Shown: positions 1 through 7,803 of the stretch, piece by piece
How positions within the stretch are numbered: the stretch's first letter is position 1
Layout: each line of letters opens with the position of its first letter
Origin: Clostridiales bacterium UBA6468
Lineage (GTDB): Bacteria > Bacillota > Clostridia > Oscillospirales > Oscillospiraceae
NCBI GenBank assembly: GCA_002436765.1
Contig: DJNI01000036.1
Location: 1-18,926 of the forward strand
Reading direction: 5' to 3'
Length of the DNA: 18,926 nt
The notes under the pieces: model-generated
Told to the model about the DNA's origin: nothing
What the model saw: the letters and a program-made list of their open reading frames with translations, nothing else
Databases searched by the model: none
Translations under genes and position numbers: made by a program

Positions 1-668
1 CGGGCGTCTACCCGGAGGCAGTCGTCCTCCACAAAGTCCCAGTGAAGGTCAAGGTGCTGCCCCTCCCGCGCCTCGCTGTGGTAGCAGACGGTGAATTCCT
101 TCACGGGATGCTCCCGGTGGAAGTCGCTGGGGAGAAGATCGTCGATCCAGTCCATGTAGCGGGTGTTGTTCATATGTCCGTTGCGATCCAGGTCGGTAAA
201 GCACACGTCCCGGCGGCGGCTGTTCTCCATGGCTCTGGGAATCAGGCCGCCCGGCAGCGCCAGCTCCGTTCCCCGAAGGGTGCCGGAAACCACGATGCCG
301 CTCTTTCCGGGAAGGATCATGTTCCGGGTATCCCGATCCATCAGCACCCACAGACTGATAGAGCGGGAGCACTCGTTGCCCGCCTGATCGTAGATCACCA
401 TGGAGCGGGGGTAGGCGACCCGGGTGGTGGGCAGCGGCCAGGTCTCGATGTGAACGGTCTCGCCCAACTCCGGGAGACGGTTGATCTGCACCCGGTGCCG
501 GGTGACCGCCCAGAACAGCCGGTGGCTTTTCAGGGTGTCCGCAAGCTCGTCACAGTGCCGCCCCGCGATCTCCTGGGCAAAATACAGAAGGGTGGACGGC
601 TTCAGGCGGCCGTAGCGGTCAACGCACAGCTCCTGAACTTGAAAATCCTGCTGAAAAATAGGTTCCAT
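1..668 (-). CDS. Acyl-ACP thioesterase, 3' end beyond the window
   Basis: Probably hydrolyses acyl-acyl carrier protein to free fatty acid in the cytoplasm. The visible 222 residues start at the ATG at 668, which has a GGAGG seven bases upstream; the frame is still open at the window edge, so the C-terminus is missing. The N-terminal half carries the first hotdog fold of the FatA/FatB-like family (RYGRLKPSTLLYFAQEIAG at about 18-36; FWAVTRHRVQI near 52). The second hotdog holds the active-site motif DRNGHMNNTRYMDW (161-174), with the Asn and His typical of these thioesterases. Bacterial members are usually about 240-250 residues, so roughly 20-30 are lost. It is the last visible gene of a minus-strand run, 59 bases after the HtrA-like protease. 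A general acyl-CoA thioesterase is a less likely alternative because of the double-hotdog length. Confidence 0.85.
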   Translation of the reverse strand, partial: MEPIFQQDFQVQELCVDRYGRLKPSTLLYFAQEIAGRHCDELADTLKSHRLFWAVTRHRVQINRLPELGETVHIETWPLPTTRVAYPRSMVIYDQAGNECSRSISLWVLMDRDTRNMILPGKSGIVVSGTLRGTELALPGGLIPRAMENSRRRDVCFTDLDRNGHMNNTRYMDWIDDLLPSDFHREHPVKEFTVCYHSEAREGQHLDLHWDFVEDDCLRVDA

Positions 669-727
669 AATGTTTCCTCCAAGTGATTCTGCCGTTCTCC
701 CGGACGGAAGGCCGGCAGGGAATGCTG

Positions 728-1984
728 CTATCCTTTATCCTCCGTGACAGTAAGCGAGACCCGGTATTGCTTGCCGCTGCGGTAGATCACGGCCTCCACC
801 GTGTCCCCTACGTCCAGATTGTAGACCGCGCCGTTCAGGGCGTCCATGGTGGTCACGTTGGTACCGTTGATGCTGATGAGGATGTCGCCCTCCTCGATGC
901 CCTTGGCGGCGGCGTCGCTGGTGCGGTCAACGTCGGTGATATACAGCCCGGCGGGGAGCCGGTAGTAATACTGATCGAAGGAGGACAGCGGCTCTCCTTC
1001 CAGACCCAGGGTGGGTCTGCCGGAGACGTAGCCCTGGGAGATCAGCTGCTCGGCCACCTCTTTGACGGTGGAGCTGGGAATGGCGAAGCCTAAGCCCTCC
1101 ACACCGGCGGAGTCGGTGAACGCGCCGATCTTCATGGTGTTGATGCCGATGACCTGACCGTAGCAGTTGATGAGCGGCCCGCCGGAATTGCCGGAATTCA
1201 GGGCGGCGTTGGTCTGGATCAGGGTCATGGTTCGCCCGTCCATATCCATGTCCCGGCCGATGCCGGAGATGATGCCGTCCGTGTAGGTGCCCCGGAACTT
1301 GACGCCCAGGGGGTCGCCGATGGCGACCACGGTGTCGCCCACCCGCAGGCTGTCGGAATCTCCGAACTCCGCCGGGGTCAGCCCTGTGGCGTCCACGTGG
1401 AGCACCGCAAGATCCGACACGGAATCCGCGCCCACCGGCATGGCGGGCAGCATCCGTCCGTCCGTCAGCTGCGCCGTAATGGAGATGCCGTTTTCCACCA
1501 CGTGGCAGTTGGTCACGATGTAGCCGTCCTCCGTCAGGATCACGCCGGTGCCGGTGGCGGTAGTGCCCTGACCGGTGCTGGTGATGGACACCACGGAGTC
1601 GATGTTCCGGCTGTAAATTTCCTGAAGGGACAGCCCGCCCTCGGTGGGGACGTTTTCCGCACCCTGGGGGCATTCCTGCAAATCGATGGTGTGGGTGGCC
1701 TCCCCCGGGGTCTCCGCCAGGGATTCCGTAGGAAGGGCGTCGGTTTCCGCAGGCAGCGCCGCACCGGCGGCGAAGGAAATGGACTGCTCGCTTTCTCCCC
1801 GGGTGTTCAGCTTCCGGAACAGCCGTACGTTCAGAACGCCCAGAACCGTGATGATGCCGCACAGAAAAATGATCAGGATCAGCAGCAGCGCCACGGTGCC
1901 GCCGTGGCTTTTCGGCGGCTCGGTACGGCCTGTGCCGTACACGCCGTCATCCCAGGGATGGTTGTTTTTTTTACGTTCGTCCAT
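728..1984 (-). CDS. htrA: HtrA/DegP-like membrane-anchored serine protease with PDZ domain
   Basis: A 418-residue S1C-family protease that would degrade or refold damaged proteins outside the membrane. A charged cytoplasmic tail (1-29) is followed by one membrane span (about 30-52) and a low-complexity Pro/Glu/Thr linker (about 60-110). The trypsin-like domain (about 115-310) shows a complete triad: His161 in TNCHVVEN, Asp191 in SVSDLAVLHVD and Ser267 in NSGNSGGPLIN. One PDZ domain follows (about 325-415; GDILISINGTNV). The start at 1984 has only a weak GAGG upstream. The gene lies 21 bases after a sensor kinase gene, an arrangement reminiscent of kinase/regulator systems that control HtrA during envelope stress; that link is inference. 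The triad and PDZ make the family call firm, the exact HtrA subtype less so. Confidence 0.93.
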   Translation of the reverse strand: MDERKKNNHPWDDGVYGTGRTEPPKSHGGTVALLLILIIFLCGIITVLGVLNVRLFRKLNTRGESEQSISFAAGAALPAETDALPTESLAETPGEATHTIDLQECPQGAENVPTEGGLSLQEIYSRNIDSVVSITSTGQGTTATGTGVILTEDGYIVTNCHVVENGISITAQLTDGRMLPAMPVGADSVSDLAVLHVDATGLTPAEFGDSDSLRVGDTVVAIGDPLGVKFRGTYTDGIISGIGRDMDMDGRTMTLIQTNAALNSGNSGGPLINCYGQVIGINTMKIGAFTDSAGVEGLGFAIPSSTVKEVAEQLISQGYVSGRPTLGLEGEPLSSFDQYYYRLPAGLYITDVDRTSDAAAKGIEEGDILISINGTNVTTMDALNGAVYNLDVGDTVEAVIYRSGKQYRVSLTVTEDKG

Positions 1985-2005
1985 ATGGTTACCTCGAAAA
2001 AAGGG

Positions 2006-3430
2006 TCAGTTTACCAGCGGCATGGTGAAGGTAAATTCGGTTTTTCCGTCCTTGGAGCTGACGGAAATATCCTCGCCGTGGCTGCACACGATGGTCTTTA
2101 CGATGTAAAGCCCCAAGCCCCAGCCGTCCCGGTTCTGGGAGCGGGACTTGTCCAGCTTGTGGAACCGGTCGAATACCAGGGGCAGCTCGTCCGGCGGGAT
2201 GGTCTCGCCGTCGTTGGAGACGGAGACGTAGGCCTTGCTGCCGCCCTCTTTGATGCGCAGCCCCAGATTGCCCCCGTCGGGGCAGAACTTCACGGCGTTG
2301 TCGATGAGATTGTAAATGACCTGGGTGATGTAGTCCGGGTTCGCCATGGTGTACACCGGGTGCTCCGGCATATCCACGTTGACGTTCAGGTGCTTGTCGT
2401 TGATCTTCTTCTCGAAGGTGATGAGCACCTGCCCGGCGCATTCCTCAAGGTCAAAGTGCATTTTCTTCTCCTCGGGGATGCCGCCCTCCTTTTGCAGCTG
2501 GGAGATGTCCAGCATACTGCGCACCAGACGGCTCAGGCGCTTGGTCTCGTCGGAGACGATGTGCAGGTAATGCTCCCGCTTGTCTTCCGGAATGGTGCCG
2601 TCCAGAATGCCGTCCACGTAGCCGGAAATGGTGGTCATGGGGGTCTTCAGCTCGTGGGAAACGTTGGCGACAAATTCCTGACGCCGGTACTCGCTCTTTT
2701 GCAGGGAGGCCGCCATGTTATTGAAGGCCACGGCCACCTCCTCCATTTCCTCGGAGTAATCGTCGTCCAGCCGCACCCGGGCTTCCAGATCCCCGTGACC
2801 GAAGGCGTTGGCGGTTTTCGCCAGCTCCTTCAGCGGCCGGCTTTCCCGCCGGGCAAAGGCGGTGACCGCCAGCACGGAGATCAGCACCACGAACAGCGCC
2901 GCGGTGAGAAAGATGTTGGAGATTTTATTGAGTATCCGGGTAATGTCCTTCGTCGGGGTGGAGACCAGCACGATACCCCCCACGTTTCCGTCCACGAGAA
3001 TGGGGCGGGATACCATGTAACGGCGGTCGGAGTACAGGCCGTTGATGACGCCGGTGGCGGTGTCGCCGCCGTTCCGGATGACTTTGTCCAGATACGCCTG
3101 ATTCAGCTGCAAGCCCTGATGCTCACAGCCGGAGGGCGCGTCGGAGCAGAGCACCACGTTCCCCTCCCCGTCGCAGACCACGGCGTCAGCCCCGGACACC
3201 CGGGAAGCCACCGTCAGATTCAGCTGAAATGCCCGGTTGTACAGTCCGCCGTTGTTAAAATAGGCGGCGGCCAGCTCCGCGATGGTGTCCGCGTTCTGCT
3301 GCAACCCGGAAACGGTGGTGTCCGTGAGGAATCGGTTGACGTTTATCTGAAAGGATGCGCCCAGAATGGTCATGGCCACCAGCAGGATCGCCGCAGCGGT
3401 GAAAAAGCTGCGGCCGAAGCTACTTTTCAT
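2006..3430 (-). CDS. Sensor histidine kinase with HAMP domain
   Basis: A 474-residue membrane kinase that should autophosphorylate and pass phosphate to the regulator encoded just upstream. Order of parts: first membrane span about 10-28; an extracytoplasmic sensor of about 135 residues (30-165) that I cannot assign to a ligand; second span about 172-193; HAMP about 194-245; HisKA with the phospho-accepting His259 in NVSHELKTP; HATPase with N box (NLIDNAVKF, 374-382), G1-like NDGETI (406-411) and GWGLGLYIVK (436-445). Its start codon overlaps the regulator stop by four bases (ATGA, 3427-3430), implying translational coupling. The sensor architecture is PhoR/WalK-like, but no PAS domain is apparent between HAMP and HisKA and no walHI genes follow, so I do not name it walK. 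Confidence 0.93.
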   Translation of the reverse strand: MKSSFGRSFFTAAAILLVAMTILGASFQINVNRFLTDTTVSGLQQNADTIAELAAAYFNNGGLYNRAFQLNLTVASRVSGADAVVCDGEGNVVLCSDAPSGCEHQGLQLNQAYLDKVIRNGGDTATGVINGLYSDRRYMVSRPILVDGNVGGIVLVSTPTKDITRILNKISNIFLTAALFVVLISVLAVTAFARRESRPLKELAKTANAFGHGDLEARVRLDDDYSEEMEEVAVAFNNMAASLQKSEYRRQEFVANVSHELKTPMTTISGYVDGILDGTIPEDKREHYLHIVSDETKRLSRLVRSMLDISQLQKEGGIPEEKKMHFDLEECAGQVLITFEKKINDKHLNVNVDMPEHPVYTMANPDYITQVIYNLIDNAVKFCPDGGNLGLRIKEGGSKAYVSVSNDGETIPPDELPLVFDRFHKLDKSRSQNRDGWGLGLYIVKTIVCSHGEDISVSSKDGKTEFTFTMPLVN

Positions 3431-4119
3431 GCCTGCTGTACCTCAAATTTATAGCCGACGCCCCAGACGGTCTTCAGGCTCCACTGGTCGCTGACGCCCT
3501 CCAGCTTCTCACGAAGCCGCTTCACGTGAACGTCCACGGTGCGGGAGTCTCCGAAGTAGTCAAAGCCCCACACCTCGTCCAGCAGCTGGTTGCGGGTGTA
3601 GACCCGGTTGGGAGAGGACGCGAGGTAGTACAGAAGCTCCATCTCCTTGGGGGGCGTATCCACCTTCTTGCCGTCCACGGTCAGCTCAAAGGCGTCCATG
3701 TCGATGATGAGCTTGTCGAACACAAGCCGCCGCGCCTTCTTCTCCGCGGCCACGCCGGAGGTGCGCCGCAGCACCGCCTCGATGCGGGCAAGCACCTCCT
3801 TCATCTCGAAGGGCTTGGTGATATAGTCGTCGGCGCCGGTTTTTAAGCCCATGACCTTGGACTCGGTGTCGCCCTTGGCGGTGAGCATGATGATGGGGGT
3901 CTTGGATTCGGCACGGATGGCCTTGCACACCGACCAGCCGTCCATTACGGGCATCATCACGTCCAGCAGCACCAGATCGGGCTTGATGGCACGGAATTTG
4001 GCAAGCCCCTGCCCGCCGTCCGCCGCCACGGTGACGGCGTAGCCCTCCTTCTCCAGATACATTTGCAGCAGCTCCGCAATATTGCGGTCATCCTCTACGA
4101 TCAAAACGGAAACAGCCAT
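3427..4119 (-). CDS. OmpR-family two-component response regulator
   Basis: A 230-residue DNA-binding regulator. The receiver domain (1-118) has the acidic pocket at Glu9-Asp10-Asp11, the phosphoacceptor Asp53 in LVLLDVMMP, switch Thr80 and Lys102 in YITKPF. A winged-helix Trans_reg_C domain occupies about 130-228 (recognition region near RTVDVHVKRLREKLE, then VWGVGYKF). The ATG at 4119 follows a GGGAGG about eight bases upstream, and a sigma-A-like promoter lies 50-80 bases upstream. It is the first gene of the regulator-kinase-protease-thioesterase run. The target genes cannot be read from the sequence; control of the downstream protease is a reasonable guess. Confidence 0.95.
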   Translation of the reverse strand: MAVSVLIVEDDRNIAELLQMYLEKEGYAVTVAADGGQGLAKFRAIKPDLVLLDVMMPVMDGWSVCKAIRAESKTPIIMLTAKGDTESKVMGLKTGADDYITKPFEMKEVLARIEAVLRRTSGVAAEKKARRLVFDKLIIDMDAFELTVDGKKVDTPPKEMELLYYLASSPNRVYTRNQLLDEVWGFDYFGDSRTVDVHVKRLREKLEGVSDQWSLKTVWGVGYKFEVQQA

Positions 4120-4166
4120 GATTATTTTCCTCCCAATCTATATTCTCTTAATTTCCCTTTCCCCTT

Positions 4167-4197
4167 ATTATAGCGAGATTTTCCACTTTCTAGTGAA
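4167..4197 (-). promoter_or_regulatory. Predicted sigma-A promoter for the response regulator gene
   Basis: Reading the minus strand, TATAAT is at 4172-4167 and TTCACT at 4197-4192, with a 19-base spacer. The -10 is perfect, while the -35 matches the consensus at four of six positions and the spacer is long, so this may depend on an activator. It sits about 48 bases upstream of the start codon at 4119. Confidence 0.55.
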
Positions 4198-4244
4198 CAA
4201 ATTGTAAAGACTTCCACCCCAATTTATGAACGGACAAGTTGCAC

Positions 4245-4273
4245 TTGAAAATCCGGCGCTTTGCGGGTATGAT
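4245..4273 (+). promoter_or_regulatory. Predicted sigma-A promoter for uppP
   Basis: TTGAAA at 4245-4250, an exact 17-base spacer, and TATGAT at 4268-4273. It lies about 60 bases upstream of the uppP start and back-to-back with the divergent regulator promoter. The leader contains a short GC stem-loop (GGGGGA at 4288-4293 pairing with TCCCCC at 4305-4310) ending just before the AGGAG ribosome binding site. Confidence 0.7.
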
Positions 4274-4335
4274 AGGGGCAGAAAACCGGGGGACTGCCAA
4301 CGTTTCCCCCAAGCTGAAAGAAGGAGACTGATTTG

Positions 4336-5166
4336 ATGGAACTGTTAAAGGCCGTGCTTTTCGGCATTGTGGAGGGCGTCACGGAGTGGCTGCCCATTTC
4401 CTCCACGGGACACCTGATTCTGCTGAACGAATTTATCACCCTGGACGTTTCCGACGCGTTCCGGAGCATGTTCGACGTGGTCATCCAGCTGGGGGCGATC
4501 CTGGCCGTGATCGTCCTGTTCTTCCATAAGCTCAACCCCTTCTCCCCCGCAAAGTCTGCGGGGGAAAAGAAGCAGACCTGGCAGCTGTGGTTCAAGGTCA
4601 TTGCCGCCATCATCCCCTCGGGCATCGTGGGCGTGCTGTTGGACGACTGGATGGAAGCCCACCTCCATAACGCCACCGTGGTCTCCATCGCGCTGATCGT
4701 CTACGGCGTGGCCTTCATTCTGGTGGAGCGGCGGAACGCCCGCCGGGCTGGCGGAAAGACCGTGGAGGACGTGTACGCCATCGACTATAAGACTGCTCTG
4801 ATGATCGGCTGCTTCCAGTGCCTGAGCCTGATCCCCGGCACCTCCCGCTCCGGCTCCACCATTCTGGGCGCGATCCTCATCGGCGTGGGACGCAGCGCCG
4901 GCGCGGAATTCTCCTTCTTCATGGCCATCCCCACCATGCTGGGGGCGTCCGCCATCAAGGGGCTGAAATTCCTGCTCAGCGGCGTCGCCGCTACCGGCAC
5001 CGAGATCGGCGTGCTGATCGTGGGGTGCGCGGTGTCGTTCCTGGTGAGCCTGCTGGTCATCCGGGGGCTGATGGAATATGTGCGCAGGCACTCCTTCTCC
5101 GCCTTCGGCGTTTACCGCATCCTCCTGGGCGTGGTGGTGCTGATCTACTTCACTCTGGCGGGGTGA
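4336..5166 (+). CDS. uppP: Undecaprenyl-diphosphatase (BacA/UppP family)
   Basis: Integral membrane enzyme that dephosphorylates undecaprenyl diphosphate to the monophosphate lipid carrier used for peptidoglycan and other wall polymers; family members also confer bacitracin tolerance. The 276-residue protein has the N-terminal catalytic motif GIVEGVTEWLPISSTGH with Glu13, Glu17 and His26, and the second motif PGTSRSGST with Arg171 (167-175). About seven to eight hydrophobic segments are visible and the length is normal. I chose ATG 4336, nine bases after AGGAG, over the in-frame TTG immediately before it. It has its own promoter, and nfnA downstream has another, so it may be monocistronic. 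A perfect 9-bp stem-loop lies inside the gene at 4543-4565. Confidence 0.96.
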   Translation: MELLKAVLFGIVEGVTEWLPISSTGHLILLNEFITLDVSDAFRSMFDVVIQLGAILAVIVLFFHKLNPFSPAKSAGEKKQTWQLWFKVIAAIIPSGIVGVLLDDWMEAHLHNATVVSIALIVYGVAFILVERRNARRAGGKTVEDVYAIDYKTALMIGCFQCLSLIPGTSRSGSTILGAILIGVGRSAGAEFSFFMAIPTMLGASAIKGLKFLLSGVAATGTEIGVLIVGCAVSFLVSLLVIRGLMEYVRRHSFSAFGVYRILLGVVVLIYFTLAG

Positions 5167-5219
5167 GAACATATTTCGGGATTTTGTAAGCATTTTCCAC
5201 AAGAAGGGAACATTCTTAT

Positions 5220-5248
5220 TTGACAAAATACCTCGAACGTTTTATAAT
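5220..5248 (+). promoter_or_regulatory. Perfect-consensus sigma-A promoter for nfnAB
   Basis: TTGACA at 5220-5225, a 17-base spacer and TATAAT at 5243-5248: both hexamers and the spacing match the consensus exactly. It lies about 60 bases upstream of the nfnA start and indicates strong basal transcription of the two-gene unit. Confidence 0.85.
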
Positions 5249-5308
5249 GAGACCGATAGGTGTGTGTGACTCTATCCACTGAAAATTCTGAAAAGGACGG
5301 ATCAGAAC

Positions 5309-6163
5309 ATGTATAAAATCGTTCGCAAGCAGGAGCTGAACGCCTCCGTCACCCTGATGGAGATTGAAGCGCCCTTTGTCGCCCGTAAGGCAAAGGCCGG
5401 TCAGTTCATCATTTTCCGCATCGACGAGATGGGTGAGCGTGTTCCCCTGACCATCGCCGGTTATGACCGGGAGAAAGGTACCGTTACCATTATCTTCCAG
5501 AAGGTCGGCTTCTCCACCAACGCCCTGGGCGCGCTGAAGGAAGGCGACTATATCCACGACTTTGTGGGTCCTCTGGGCAAGCCCACCAACGTGGAGGGCA
5601 AGAAGAAGGTCTGCGTGGTCGGCGGCGGCGTAGGCTGCGCCATCGCCCTGCCCTCTGCCAAGGCGTTCAAGGAGGCCGGTGCGGACGTGACCGTCATCAT
5701 CGGCTTCCGCAGCAAGGACATCGTTATCCTGGAGGACGAGTTCAAGGCAGCGGCCGACCGGCTGATCCTTATGACCGACGACGGAACCTACGGTCGTCAC
5801 GGCCTGGTCACCCAGCCCCTGCAGGAAATGCTGGAGGCCGGTGAGACCTTTGACGAGGTGCTGGCCATCGGCCCCGTGCCCATGATGAAGTTCGTGTGCA
5901 GAACCACCCAGCCCTTCGGCGTCCATACCATGGTTTCCCTGAACCCCATTATGGTGGACGGCACCGGCATGTGCGGCGGCTGCCGCGTCACCGTCGGCGG
6001 CGAGACCAAGTTCGCCTGCGTGGACGGCCCCGAGTTCGACGGCCATCTGGTGGATTTCGCCGAGCTGACCAGCCGCAACGGCACCTACCGCGACCGGGAG
6101 GCCGAGGTCAAGGAAAAGCACGTCTGCCGCATCGAGTCCATGGGCAAGGCCCTGATCAAATAA
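5309..6163 (+). CDS. nfnA: NfnA: NADH-side flavoprotein of ferredoxin:NADP oxidoreductase
   Basis: Small subunit of the cytoplasmic NADH-dependent reduced ferredoxin:NADP+ oxidoreductase, which couples NADH and reduced ferredoxin to NADPH formation by flavin-based electron bifurcation. The 284-residue protein has a ferredoxin-reductase-type FAD domain (1-98; RVPLTIAGYD at 44-53), an NAD-binding domain (VCVVGGGVGCAIALP at 101-115) and a C-terminal 2Fe-2S site with Asp217, Cys222, Cys225 and Cys237. Three cysteines plus an aspartate is the unusual ligand set reported for the family. A modest AAAGGA lies 11 bases before the start. nfnB follows after 14 bases. Older annotations call such proteins sulfide dehydrogenase or dihydroorotate dehydrogenase electron-transfer subunit; the adjacent nfnB and the absence of pyrD favour Nfn. 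Confidence 0.92.
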   Translation: MYKIVRKQELNASVTLMEIEAPFVARKAKAGQFIIFRIDEMGERVPLTIAGYDREKGTVTIIFQKVGFSTNALGALKEGDYIHDFVGPLGKPTNVEGKKKVCVVGGGVGCAIALPSAKAFKEAGADVTVIIGFRSKDIVILEDEFKAAADRLILMTDDGTYGRHGLVTQPLQEMLEAGETFDEVLAIGPVPMMKFVCRTTQPFGVHTMVSLNPIMVDGTGMCGGCRVTVGGETKFACVDGPEFDGHLVDFAELTSRNGTYRDREAEVKEKHVCRIESMGKALIK

Positions 6164-6177
6164 GGAGGTAATGCAAA

Positions 6178-7560
6178 ATGGCTAACATGACCCTTACCAA
6201 GACCCCCATGCCTGAGCAGGATCCTCAGGTTCGCGCCCGCAACTTCAAGGAGGTCGCGCTGGGCTATACCGCCGAAATGGCGATCGAAGAGGCAGGCCGC
6301 TGCCTGAACTGCAAGAAGCCCAAGTGCGTGGAGGGCTGCCCCGTCAACGTCCGCATCCCCGAGTTCATCGCCAAGGTGCATGAGGGCGATTTCAAGGCCG
6401 CTTATGAGATCATTACATCCACCAACGCCCTGCCTGCCCTGTCCGGCCGTGTCTGCCCCCAGGAGAGCCAGTGCGAGAGCAAGTGCGTCCGGGGCATCAA
6501 GGGCGAAAGTGTCGCCATCGGCCGCCTTGAGCGGTTCGTCGCCGACTGGTACCGGGAGAACGTCAACGCCATGCCCGAGAAGGCCGTCTCCAACGGCATC
6601 AAGGTGGCGGTGGTGGGTTCCGGCCCCGCCGGTCTGACCTGCGCCAGCGACCTTGCCAAGAAGGGCTATCAGGTCTCCGTTTTTGAAGCGCTGCACACCG
6701 CCGGCGGCGTGCTGGTTTACGGCATCCCCGAGTTCCGTCTGCCCAAGGCCATCGTGGCCAACGAGGTCAAAAAGCTGGAAGCCCAGGGCGTCGAGGTCAT
6801 GACCAACATGGTCATCGGCCGGGTGCTGACCATTGACGAGCTGTTTGAGATGGGCTACAAGGCCGTGTTCGTCGGTTCCGGCGCCGGTCTGCCCATGTTC
6901 ATGAATATCCCCGGCGAATCCCTGAAGGGCGTTCTGTCCGCCAACGAATATCTGACCCGTACCAACCTGATGAAGGCTTACACCGAGGAAGCCGACACCC
7001 CCGTCATCAAGTCCAAGGCTGTTGCAGTCGTGGGCGGCGGCAACGTGGCTATGGACGCCGCCCGGTGCGCCATGCGTCTGGGCGCGGAGCACGTGTACAT
7101 CGTCTACCGCCGCGGTGAGGCCGAAATGCCCGCCCGTCTGGAAGAGCAGCACCACGCCAAGGAAGAGGGCATCGAGTTCAAGACTCTGTGCAACCCCGTG
7201 GAGATCCTGGGCGGCGAGGATGGCCGGGTGAACGGCATCAAGTGCGTGCGCATGGAGCTGGGTGAGCCGGACGCTTCCGGACGCCGCCGTCCCATCGCCA
7301 TTAAGGGCAGCGAGTTCGTGCTGGATGTAGACACCGTCATCATGGCGCTGGGCACCAGCCCCAACCCGCTGATCCGCTCCACCACCCCCGGTCTGGACAC
7401 CAACCGCAAGGGCGGCCTGATCGTGGACGAGAACGAGATGACCACCCGTACCGGCGTCTTCGCCGGCGGCGACGCCGTCACCGGTGCGGCCACCGTCATC
7501 CTGGCCATGGGCGCAGGCAAGAAGGGCGCGGCGGCTATTGACGCATACCTGAAAAAATAA
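6178..7560 (+). CDS. nfnB: NfnB: NADPH-side iron-sulfur flavoprotein (glutamate synthase small-chain-like)
   Basis: Large subunit of the Nfn complex; it should bind the bifurcating FAD, two 4Fe-4S clusters, ferredoxin and NADP(H). In the 460-residue product the N-terminal cluster domain has Cys42, Cys45, Cys50 and Cys54 (CLNCKKPKCVEGCP), then Cys93, Cys99 and Cys103 (CPQESQCESKC). FAD-binding GSGPAG is at 147-152 and the NADP-binding GGGNVAMDAARCAMRLG begins near 286. A second FAD-contact region (VFAGGDAVTGAATVILAMG) is near the C-terminus. A strong AAGGAGG lies nine bases upstream of the ATG. No glutamate synthase large-subunit gene is nearby, which argues against a GltD role. Stem-loops downstream should end transcription. 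Confidence 0.93.
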   Translation: MANMTLTKTPMPEQDPQVRARNFKEVALGYTAEMAIEEAGRCLNCKKPKCVEGCPVNVRIPEFIAKVHEGDFKAAYEIITSTNALPALSGRVCPQESQCESKCVRGIKGESVAIGRLERFVADWYRENVNAMPEKAVSNGIKVAVVGSGPAGLTCASDLAKKGYQVSVFEALHTAGGVLVYGIPEFRLPKAIVANEVKKLEAQGVEVMTNMVIGRVLTIDELFEMGYKAVFVGSGAGLPMFMNIPGESLKGVLSANEYLTRTNLMKAYTEEADTPVIKSKAVAVVGGGNVAMDAARCAMRLGAEHVYIVYRRGEAEMPARLEEQHHAKEEGIEFKTLCNPVEILGGEDGRVNGIKCVRMELGEPDASGRRRPIAIKGSEFVLDVDTVIMALGTSPNPLIRSTTPGLDTNRKGGLIVDENEMTTRTGVFAGGDAVTGAATVILAMGAGKKGAAAIDAYLKK

Positions 7561-7612
7561 GGCAAAGCGGTAAAAAATCGCCCAACGGTCTGATGGGTGA
7601 CCGTAAAACAGG

Positions 7613-7647
7613 AAACGGAGCGTATCGGTGCAGATACGCTCCGTTTT
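7613..7647 (+). terminator. Rho-independent terminator after nfnB
   Basis: Perfect 13-bp stem: AAACGGAGCGTAT (7613-7625) pairs with ATACGCTCCGTTT (7634-7646) around an 8-base loop. The 3' arm ends in a short T run (TTTT, 7644-7647). It lies 53 bases after the nfnB stop codon. Confidence 0.75.
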
Positions 7648-7651
7648 AGAT

Positions 7652-7700
7652 TGCCAAAGAACGCCGGCTTTCAGCAAGCGAAAGCCGGCGTTCTTTGGCA
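7652..7700. terminator. Long perfect stem-loop, probable bidirectional terminator
   Basis: Perfect 21-bp inverted repeat (left arm 7652-7672, right arm 7680-7700) with a 7-base loop AGCAAGC. The GC core GCCGGC is flanked by AAAGAAC on the left and GTTCTTT on the right, so either strand gives a GC stem followed by a U-rich arm, as in bidirectional terminators between convergent genes. It lies between nfnB and the converging glyQS. Confidence 0.7.
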
Positions 7701-7704
7701 GTCA

Positions 7705-7736
7705 ATAGGCACAGCGGGTTAACCCGCTGTGCCTAT
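7705..7736. repeat. Perfect 32-bp palindrome with no spacer
   Basis: ATAGGCACAGCGGGTT (7705-7720) is followed directly by its reverse complement (7721-7736), with GTTAAC at the centre. Neither side has a T run, so it does not look like a simple intrinsic terminator. It may form a cruciform, bind a dimeric protein, or act with the glyQS transcript end. Its role is unknown. Confidence 0.85.
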
Positions 7737-7803
7737 CGGCTATCCAACGTGCCCTGCCCGTTTTCCGGGGCGGCCACATCTTATTTACCTGCCGGCGGCC
7801 CAA

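Noticed and set aside
1397..3454. A 685-codon open frame on the plus strand.
   Set aside because: It is antisense to the protease and kinase genes, which have complete domains. Its composition (rich in Gly, Val, His, Gln) is typical of shadow frames in GC-rich DNA.
2006..4119. Naming the two-component pair WalRK because HtrA follows.
   Set aside because: No PAS domain is apparent between HAMP and HisKA and no walHIJ genes are present. The protease neighbour alone is not enough.
6178..7560. Glutamate synthase small subunit (GltD).
   Set aside because: The adjacent NfnA-type flavoprotein and the lack of a glutamate synthase large subunit favour NfnB; GltD-like similarity is expected for NfnB.
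6085..7677. A 530-codon open frame on the minus strand.
   Set aside because: Antisense to nfnB, no recognisable motif, and it would run through the nfnB terminator.
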